Part shown: positions 7,223-14,000 of the stretch, piece after piece
How positions within the stretch are numbered: the first letter of the stretch is position 1
Layout: each line of letters opens with the position of its first letter
Assembly: GCA_947164805.1 (NCBI GenBank)
Contig: CAMUXX010000005.1
Span: 1 to 16,757 of the forward strand
Direction: 5' to 3'
DNA length: 16,757 bases
Origin: an uncultured Elusimicrobia bacterium
GTDB taxonomy: Bacteria > Elusimicrobiota > Elusimicrobia > Elusimicrobiales > Elusimicrobiaceae
Translations under genes and position numbers: made by a program
The notes under the pieces: model-generated
Seen by the model: the letters and a program-made list of their open reading frames with translations, nothing else
Databases searched by the model: none
Told to the model about the DNA's origin: nothing

Positions 7223-8674
7223 TTATTTTTTTAATTCGCAGGCGTCAAGAAGTTTCCAAAATTCTTCAACGGTTTGTATGCGGTCTTCTTCTTTTTGTGC
7301 AAGGGCTTTGACGATTAAATCATCCAATTCCTTTGGATATCTTGGGTTTATTTTAGATGGTTTTACAATTTCTTTGGTATTTAAGTCATAACCTTTAACA
7401 CCCCAAGGAACAACACCGATTAAAGCCTCATATAAACAAACACCTAAAGAAAAGATATCCGATTGTTTGGAAGTATAACCCCTTTGTTGTTCTGGGGACA
7501 TATAGGCCGGCGTTCCTGCCACAGAATAACTTTCTTTATCCTTCTTTTCTTTAACTATTTTTTGTGCGACACCAAAATCCATGACTTTAGCCGGGCCGAA
7601 ATCAGAAATCATAATATTACCTGGTTTTAAATCACAATGCACAATATCTAAAGAGTGGGCATAGGCAAGCCCGTCACATACGGAGTGGAAAATTTCTTTA
7701 ATTTCCTTAAACGGAATATAATTATCAATATCAAGGCGTGTTTCCAATGTTTGACCTTCAACATATTCAAAAACTAAATACAAACTGGTTGTTGTTTCTA
7801 TGACGGTATAAATTTCTACTATTGACGGATGCCTAAGCATTGCGACAGTACGTGCTTCAGATAAAAATTGTTCCCTAAATGCTCCGTTTTTTAAAAGTTC
7901 TGGCCTTATGCGTTTTACTGCTACTTTACGTTTTAAAGCATTGTCATAAGCCTCATAAACTTTACCCATGCCGCCCTCACCTATTAGACGGACAAAATTG
8001 TATTGTTCTTTAATATTATATTCTTTTAAACGGCGCCCGTAACTGTCAACATATTCCGGCTTCCGGTAACGGAAATATATGAGAATCAAAAATACAGCGG
8101 TAACTGCTATCAAATATTTAACAAACCATTTAGGAAGCCCTTGCTCTGTTTTTTTTGTGTCATGTATATTTTGGGGTTTTGTATAAATCATTTTTTTAAT
8201 CTGTTGTGCGCGTTCAGACTTTGGGTTAAGGGAAATAGCCATCTCAATATCTTTTGTTGCTAAAGGAACTTTTTTATTTTTAAAATAACAACTCGCACGC
8301 GTTATATAAGAATCCACTGAAGACGGCGCCATAAGAATTGCTTTGGAAGCATAATAAATTGCATTATCGCAATCATCTAATTTTTCATAAGCCAAGGTTT
8401 GAAAATTATATAAACGGACATCTGTAAAACCTTCCTTAATCAAGGCTTCGCAAAGATTGATTACTTTATTATAATTTTCATTTTTAAAAGCTATTTCTAT
8501 TTCCGTTAAACTGTTATCTAACAAATCTAATTTTTGACGTTCACTAACCCCGGATACCGGGGCGCTTTCAGTATAAATACCGTCTACAAATAAAGGGGAT
8601 TTTTGTGCAAAAGAAACACAAAAAAGAAAACAAAAAAAGACTGTTAAATAAAAGATGTTATGTTTTATTCCCAT
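7223..8674 (-). CDS. TPR-transmembrane Ser/Thr protein kinase receptor
   Basis: A 483-residue membrane sensor kinase. An N-terminal signal sequence (1-23) is followed by TPR-like helices (about 46-155), predicted periplasmic, one membrane helix (184-200) and a C-terminal cytoplasmic Hanks-type kinase (225-478). Catalytic landmarks: glycine loop GEGGMG 232-237, VAVK with Lys254, Glu273 of helix C, HCDLKPGN with Asp348 and Asn353, DFG 366-368 and SPE 393-395. All residues needed for phosphotransfer are present. The catalytic loop is HCD rather than HRD, so this is a non-RD kinase, often less dependent on activation-loop phosphorylation. Topology is reversed relative to PASTA kinases (sensor N-terminal). 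No Shine-Dalgarno is visible; a TATAAT lies 12 bases before the ATG, suggesting a near-leaderless transcript. It is the last gene after helicase and RNase H, 45 bp downstream. Confidence 0.92.
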   Translation of the reverse strand: MGIKHNIFYLTVFFCFLFCVSFAQKSPLFVDGIYTESAPVSGVSERQKLDLLDNSLTEIEIAFKNENYNKVINLCEALIKEGFTDVRLYNFQTLAYEKLDDCDNAIYYASKAILMAPSSVDSYITRASCYFKNKKVPLATKDIEMAISLNPKSERAQQIKKMIYTKPQNIHDTKKTEQGLPKWFVKYLIAVTAVFLILIYFRYRKPEYVDSYGRRLKEYNIKEQYNFVRLIGEGGMGKVYEAYDNALKRKVAVKRIRPELLKNGAFREQFLSEARTVAMLRHPSIVEIYTVIETTTSLYLVFEYVEGQTLETRLDIDNYIPFKEIKEIFHSVCDGLAYAHSLDIVHCDLKPGNIMISDFGPAKVMDFGVAQKIVKEKKDKESYSVAGTPAYMSPEQQRGYTSKQSDIFSLGVCLYEALIGVVPWGVKGYDLNTKEIVKPSKINPRYPKELDDLIVKALAQKEEDRIQTVEEFWKLLDACELKK

Positions 8675-8719
8675 ATAGATATGATATTATAAATAACTGT
8701 TAAACTCAAGTGCCAATAA

Positions 8720-9235
8720 TTACATTTCAAACAATTCAAGTTGTTTTGATTCTTCTTTTTTTGTGGTAATTTTTAAATTTTTAAAACTAATGTCTTGAAA
8801 TACATTATATATTTGCCCGTTGGGGAATCTATTTTTTATACCAGCATCCATGGTTAAATTACAAATTTCATCCGCCTCGGAATTTCCGGCGCGCAAAGTA
8901 TGCCCTAAAGTAACTGTTTTAAAATTTTTGACCAAAGTTTTAATTTCTTCCATCAAAATTTTTAAGTCCGGATTTTTGATTTTATAAACACCGTTGAATT
9001 GTTTTACCAAAAGTTCGGAGTCTGAAGTAATTTTTAAAATACTTCCCCCTATTTTTGCGGCTGAAACCAAAGCCATTTTTAAAGCATTATATTCCGCCTG
9101 ATTATTAGTGCATTTAGTAAAAAATAAACCCTGTTTAAGCAAAGTTTTACCCTGCGCATTTTTAATTATCACACCGCTTGCACCAATGCCCGGATTACCG
9201 CGGCTGCCGCCATCAATATTGATTATTAAAAGCAT
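8720..9235 (-). CDS. RNase HI-like ribonuclease with clamp-motif-like tail
   Basis: Predicted nuclease that cuts the RNA strand of RNA:DNA hybrids, 171 residues. The core (1-130) has the short RVT_3-type RNase H fold: Asp8 in INIDGGSRGNPG, Glu48 in NNQAEYNAL, Asp72 in TSDSELLVKQF and Asp122 in the HTLRAGNSEADEICN segment, giving the complete four-acid metal site. There is no N-terminal hybrid-binding domain. The tail after about residue 135 is an extension ending in KQLELFEM, whose QLELF (165-169) matches the QLxLF pattern used by proteins that bind the sliding clamp. The ATG is 1 bp after the helicase stop, so the two are co-transcribed, consistent with R-loop or RNA processing. The usual symbol would be rnhA, but members of this short group are not always orthologous, so none is given. 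Confidence 0.92.
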   Translation of the reverse strand: MLLIINIDGGSRGNPGIGASGVIIKNAQGKTLLKQGLFFTKCTNNQAEYNALKMALVSAAKIGGSILKITSDSELLVKQFNGVYKIKNPDLKILMEEIKTLVKNFKTVTLGHTLRAGNSEADEICNLTMDAGIKNRFPNGQIYNVFQDISFKNLKITTKKEESKQLELFEM

Positions 9236-9236
9236 A

Positions 9237-10331
9237 TTAACTATTTAAAAACTCCTTAATTTTCTTCCAATCAGACCTGTCAGAGCGTGCAATTAAAGTA
9301 TAGGAAATACCTTTATTTTTATAACGCCCGCTGCGGCCAATACGGTGCACATATTCTTCCGGGTTTTGCGGAAGTTCATAATTAATAACACAATATATTG
9401 CCGGTATATCAAGGCCACGGGCGGCAAGGTCTGTTGCAATCATAATTTGTGCTAAACCCTGACGGAAATCAAGTAAATTTTTATCCCTTACTTTTTGCTG
9501 TAAACCGCCATGCATGGCAATAACAGAAAAGTTTTTCCTTTTTAAATAAACTGAAATTTCATTTGCCGCGCGTTGTGTTTTTACAAAAACCAAAATTTGC
9601 TTACCGGTTTGAATTTGTTCTTGCAAAAGCCCGGTTAATTTTTTTAATTTCTCATTACCTTCTATCTTGATGACTTTTTGTGTTATATTTTGATTGGGTT
9701 TATTAACTTCCTCGGCAAAAACTTTAACGGGGTTATTCAAATATTTTTCAGCAAGTTTTAAAACACGTTTAGGGTAAGTAGCGGAAAACATCATGCTTTG
9801 TTTCTTTGAAGGTAAACGGTTAAAAATATCTTCAATTTGTTCCCTAAAACCAAGTTCAAGCATTTTATCCATCTCATCCCAAACAACAAATTGAAAATCT
9901 TCAACACCAAAAGTTCTGCGTTTTATATGGTCATTTAATCTGCCGGGGGTTGCAATAACAAATTGGGGCTTTTGTTTAAGTTTTCTAAGTTGCCCTTGCA
10001 TATTTTTACCACCCACAACTAATGCTGTTTGCATAAAAGTATCCTGTATTGCTTCTTTTACAACAGTTTGAATTTGTTGGGCCAGTTCACGCGTAGGGGC
10101 AATAATTAAAACACGGGCAGTATCTTTTTTGGATAATAAATCTGCCAACGGCAGGGCATAAGCCGCAGTTTTCCCGCTGCCGGTAGGGGACGCCGCCATA
10201 ATATCTTTACCTTGCAAGATTTGCGGTATAACTTCGGCCTGAACCGGCGTTGGAAGTGTATAATTTAATTTTTTTATTATTTTTAAACGGGCAGGTGTAA
10301 GCCCTAGTGAAAAAAAAGTATTATTGGTCAT
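9237..10331 (-). CDS. DEAD-box family ATP-dependent RNA helicase (DEMD variant)
   Basis: Cytoplasmic RNA helicase of 364 residues with all family motifs: Q-motif PTPVQ (27-31), Walker A ASPTGSGKT (47-55), PTREL (79-83), GG (107-108), TPGR (128-131), motif II DEMD (152-155), SAT (183-185), ARGLD (304-308) and HRIGRSGR (329-336). It is close to the minimal two-RecA core with no C-terminal RNA-binding tail, so it resembles RhlE-type enzymes. Likely roles are ribosome assembly or mRNA remodelling. The third residue of the name motif is Met instead of Ala. I start at the ATG at 10331, which gives the typical FxxLGL opening. A TTG at 10370 would overlap the preceding gene by 29 bp. It sits between a small hypothetical gene and RNase H in one operon. 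Confidence 0.94.
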   Translation of the reverse strand: MTNNTFFSLGLTPARLKIIKKLNYTLPTPVQAEVIPQILQGKDIMAASPTGSGKTAAYALPLADLLSKKDTARVLIIAPTRELAQQIQTVVKEAIQDTFMQTALVVGGKNMQGQLRKLKQKPQFVIATPGRLNDHIKRRTFGVEDFQFVVWDEMDKMLELGFREQIEDIFNRLPSKKQSMMFSATYPKRVLKLAEKYLNNPVKVFAEEVNKPNQNITQKVIKIEGNEKLKKLTGLLQEQIQTGKQILVFVKTQRAANEISVYLKRKNFSVIAMHGGLQQKVRDKNLLDFRQGLAQIMIATDLAARGLDIPAIYCVINYELPQNPEEYVHRIGRSGRYKNKGISYTLIARSDRSDWKKIKEFLNS

Positions 10332-10341
10332 GCTGGAACTT

Positions 10342-10617
10342 TTATTTGCTGGGGTAAAAATAGATATCAACTTTGGTAAATACTATGCCGGCTTTTGCTA
10401 ATTTCTCTCTACTAATATCCCAGTATTTACATTTTAATAAGTTAGCCAACTGTTCTATAGTAATTTTAAGGGTTTGGCATACAATAATGGGGGTATAATC
10501 TTTACCGGTTATATTTTTAGGATTTGCAGTATCCCCCAAATAAAAACCCCTTTCCATATAATTTATACCTAGATAATTAAACTCAAAATTGCAAAGTATT
10601 TTCTTTAATCTAGCCAT
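10342..10617 (-). CDS. 91-residue hypothetical protein heading the helicase operon
   Basis: Not recognised. The 91-residue product has no signal peptide or membrane helix and is a mixed alpha/beta sequence with basic character. A central helix-like part (TIEQLANLLKCKYWDISREKLAKAGI, here split: TIEQLANLL then KCKYWDISREK then LAKAGI) recalls a small helix-turn-helix, but this is weak. The start at the ATG at 10617 has an AAAGAGA ribosome-like site and an extended -10 promoter about 30 bases upstream. The stop lies 10 bp before the helicase ATG, so it is the first gene of the helicase-RNase H-kinase operon. Being first, it could be a regulator or simply a leader gene. Confidence 0.6.
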   Translation of the reverse strand: MARLKKILCNFEFNYLGINYMERGFYLGDTANPKNITGKDYTPIIVCQTLKITIEQLANLLKCKYWDISREKLAKAGIVFTKVDIYFYPSK

Positions 10618-10645
10618 AATATTTCTCTTTACCTTGTTTTCTTAT

Positions 10646-10676
10646 AGTATAGCATTTTTATTTAAAAACAATTCAA
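10646..10676 (-). promoter_or_regulatory. Extended -10 promoter of the helicase operon
   Basis: On the minus strand TATACT (10646-10651) is preceded directly by TGC (10652-10654), an extended -10 element. A TTGAAT (10671-10676) lies 19 bases further up, longer than the ideal 17 but tolerable with the TGn element. The predicted transcript start would be about 20 bases before the 91-residue gene's ATG. Confidence 0.45.
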
Positions 10677-10680
10677 GATA

Positions 10681-11075
10681 TTATATTTCACCTGGGGACA
10701 ATAGATAATCCAAGAAAATATTTTTTTCCTTTATCCCTACACTATGTAATAGATTTCCTAACTTTTGCAATTCAAATACATTGCTGGATGTTTTTCCCGA
10801 ACCAAAATCTGTAATAGTCAGGACAAGTTTACCTTTTTCATTGCGTTTGAAGACTAGGTTATTATATATGTCATCACACACAAAACCGTGTTTATTAAGT
10901 TCTGTAATAAAGTTGAAAACACTGTTCCATTCAGCCGCAGTAATGGGCTATTATCCATGTAAACATGACCGAAATTTTCCCCTTGTTGGCGCTTGGGATC
11001 TATTTTTGTATCACTACAGCGGAAGCCGTTGTCATCGGTATGTGTCATTATAAATATGCTTTCATTTTCCCTAAT
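10681..11075 (-). pseudogene. Frameshifted third copy of the kinase-like module
   Basis: This stretch has no intact gene but its translation matches module A of the giant upstream gene. From about 11070 down to 10944 one frame reads NESIFIMTHTDDNGF (compare RSQIVLITTPVNNSGF) and then HVYMDNSP. Near 10944-10947 the match jumps to another frame with ITAAEWNSVFNFITELNKHG, then FVCDDIYNNLVFKRNEKG and LTITDFG, matching ITNKEWYAIVNLFKKLNDAG, FVHGDLMHNLFIRRDENN and VTVVDFE. It ends with LHSVGIKEKNIF (compare YEAIGAKEKAQKIF) and a stop at 10681. The missing N-terminal half, the one-base shift and the lack of an ATG mark it as a remnant. His and Gly of HGD became Cys and Asp, but the catalytic-type Asp, the Asn and the DFG remain, so decay is recent or the copy was active before the shift. 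Confidence 0.75.
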
Positions 11076-11079
11076 AAAA

Positions 11080-14000
11080 TTACCGAAGAAAATCTTTATC
11101 CGTTTTAAGGTTTAAAGGTTTTTCAAAAGTCTTAGGCTTTTCTTTTGAAACAATTTCAAAATCTCCGTCAAATAAATCAAGCCATTTTGCTTTATAATCT
11201 TCAGGTGTTGTAGCAAAGGCGGAAAGGTCCAAAGCGCGTCCTTTTTTAACTTGCGGAGCATTGATACCGAACATCTGATAAATACCGTAAACCATAGCCA
11301 AATTGGCGGAAGCACTACCCTTATGGAAAGGTACGGCATTTGTAAAAATATAACTCATATCGGCAACGGTGTTGTGAATTAGTTGAATATCATCCTCGGT
11401 TAAGGCTTCACCTTTGTCATATTTATTTACTAAAGGTTGTAAAGTTTTCCAATCGTCTTGCAAGACCTTAAACATACGGGTATTGTTGTTATGCCCACCG
11501 ACTTGTATTAAATCAGGATAAGTAATTTCAACATGATTAGTAATACCGAAAGAACGGAAAGTTAAATCTACATCCTTATAATTATCAGGATGATTATATT
11601 TATTTCCGAAATCATTTAAATATTCTTTATATACATCCTTACCGTTTATAGTAAGATATACCGTTGTACCTCTTCTCATACCCCTATTATTAAATTTACC
11701 AAAGCCGATTTGATTTGCTAGATCAAAATTTTCCGTACCGTCGAAATCAGTTTCATCGTATATAACAGGATATTCTATCTCATCCCAATCTATATCAACT
11801 CCCTGTTTTTGGATTCTTAAAAATTCTTTAATTCGGTACATTTTTTTATGATACTCAAACATTGCCTCGCCAAGTTCTGTCATTGCTTGTTCTACGGTTT
11901 TGCCTGATTTAATGTCATCTATCAATTTATTTGTCAAATCACGCATTGTAAAGACAAACAAAGGATTTGTACCTGGATATTTTTTTGTTTCCTGGCTGGG
12001 CAAAGTGGTTTCATAGCGATTAGAATAATAGGCAAGTTCTTTAATTAAGTCAGGTGTCTCAACTGCCATTTGTTTTAAATCTTTATTATAAAATGTTTGC
12101 CATAAATTAAAAAAATCAGTACCCAAAAGGTCCTGTAAATGTTCGGTCTCTTCTTTATTTAAAGCATTACCCTGAAAATACAAGTCATTTAAATTTCCCC
12201 GCGAATTAACAAATTTAGTCGCTTTATCATCGCTAATATTCATTATAGGTTTGGTGCTTGCCAAAAGCGGTAAAGCCGCCGCCAATGCAAACGGCGACTC
12301 GACAGGATGCGTTAAAGCATAAACCCCTAAACCGACACCAATGACCGGCCCTATTAAAGATTTTAAATTAAAACCTGTTTCTTTTATAACCTTTTGGAGT
12401 ATTGTTTGAAATAAATTTAATTGTTCTTCCTCATGAGTTTCACTTTCTTCAACTGAATTCTCATCCTTTTTTAATGCTCCAATTGCCTCTAAATCTTTCT
12501 TCATCATTTCCAAATCTTCAATATCCAAACCAATAATATAACCAAGGAATTCATTCCATTCAAAACCAAGTAAAGCAATATTTAGTTTATCATTATCATC
12601 ACGCCAGAAAAACAAATTATGTAACAAATCGCCATGTACGAAACCGGCTTTATCTAAATCTTTAATATAGTTGACAACTTGCTGCCACTCATCTTTGGTA
12701 ATGGGTTGATTTCTTAAGGCAGTTAATGCTTCTACTCTTAAACTTTCAAGATTAAGGATATGATCATGATTTTTACGATCTCTCCTTACCCTGTTTCCTA
12801 ATACAAAGCCGGAATTATTTACGGGAGTCGTTATTAAAACTATTTGGGATCTTTTTTTAAATTTACGAACTTTAGAAGATATCTCTTTTAAATCATTATT
12901 AATTGATGTAATAACATCTTGCGGCAAATCGGACATTTTAGCAGGTACAACTCTGGGAAAATGAATTCCTATGGAATATTTACTTGTCAATTTATTATTA
13001 TCATTTATAGCGATATATTGATTGATCCTATCCAATTCTTCTTGAGTAGTATATTTTAAATAGTAAATGGGGTTACCATTTTCATCTAATAATGCCCAAA
13101 CAGCATAGGCATCAACATTATAGTTATTATATGCCTTAACATTTTCAGCTTTTTTAACTGCTGACAAATTTACATTTTCAGTAGATTGTAAAACAACTTC
13201 TTCGTTATCATTTAAAAATGCCCTGCGCCAGGTAACCTTATCCCAAACTAAAATTTCTTCTATATCTTCCGAGGCAACATTTTGAAATGAAAATTCATTT
13301 CTAATCATAAATTTGGGCATATTATTTTCGTTTACCTTTATCTTAACTAAAACAGGTAAATGCCCATATTGAGTTTTTAATGAATAAGGAATTGCATACT
13401 TAACAAGATCCGTAACATATATTTTACCGCGGCCATCAGTAGCATATTTACCATTTAAACCTTCTCGAAACATTTTTTGAAATTTCTCATAACTGTTTTC
13501 ACCAAATATTCTGCCCCTGTACATAAAACCTTCTTCTTCAAACCCTGCCGGTAAATGGTTGTACATATTTGCAGGATCATCAAGGAAGGGCAATGTATTT
13601 CTATATTCATCGGTAAACAACATCGTGGCAGGTATAGCACCCGGTATAACATTAGCCTTAACTTGAGTGTTTACAAAATCACCGTCAAACAAATTACGGA
13701 AATTTGCTATATAATCATCAAGGTCTAAAGCAAAGGCGGAAAGGTCCAAAGCTCGGCCTGTTTTAAGCGGGGGTGCTTGAAGCCCTGCCATTTCATAAAG
13801 AGCATAAACTAAAACTGTAGTTGCGGAAGCACTCCCCCTTTGAAAAGGCATAACATTTGCAAACAAATAAGCAATAGTTGCAATACCTCTGTCCAACCTT
13901 TTGCGAAGATATTGACTCCAATTTTTACCTTCGCGCCTTTGATCTATTAATTCTTTTACATTTTTATATTCTTTTTCCAGAACTTGGAAGAAAAGTTCTT

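Noticed and set aside
10854..11048. 64-codon and 66-codon minus-strand frames as separate small genes
   Set aside because: Each is one part of the frameshifted kinase-like copy. The 66-codon frame begins at a GTG that is simply Val in the homologous GFV motif, and neither has a ribosome site.
12400..12430. QLNLF clamp-motif-like string in the giant protein
   Set aside because: It sits in an internal Glu-rich linker just before a hydrophobic hairpin of a protein with no replication link, so a chance match is likelier than in the RNase H tail.
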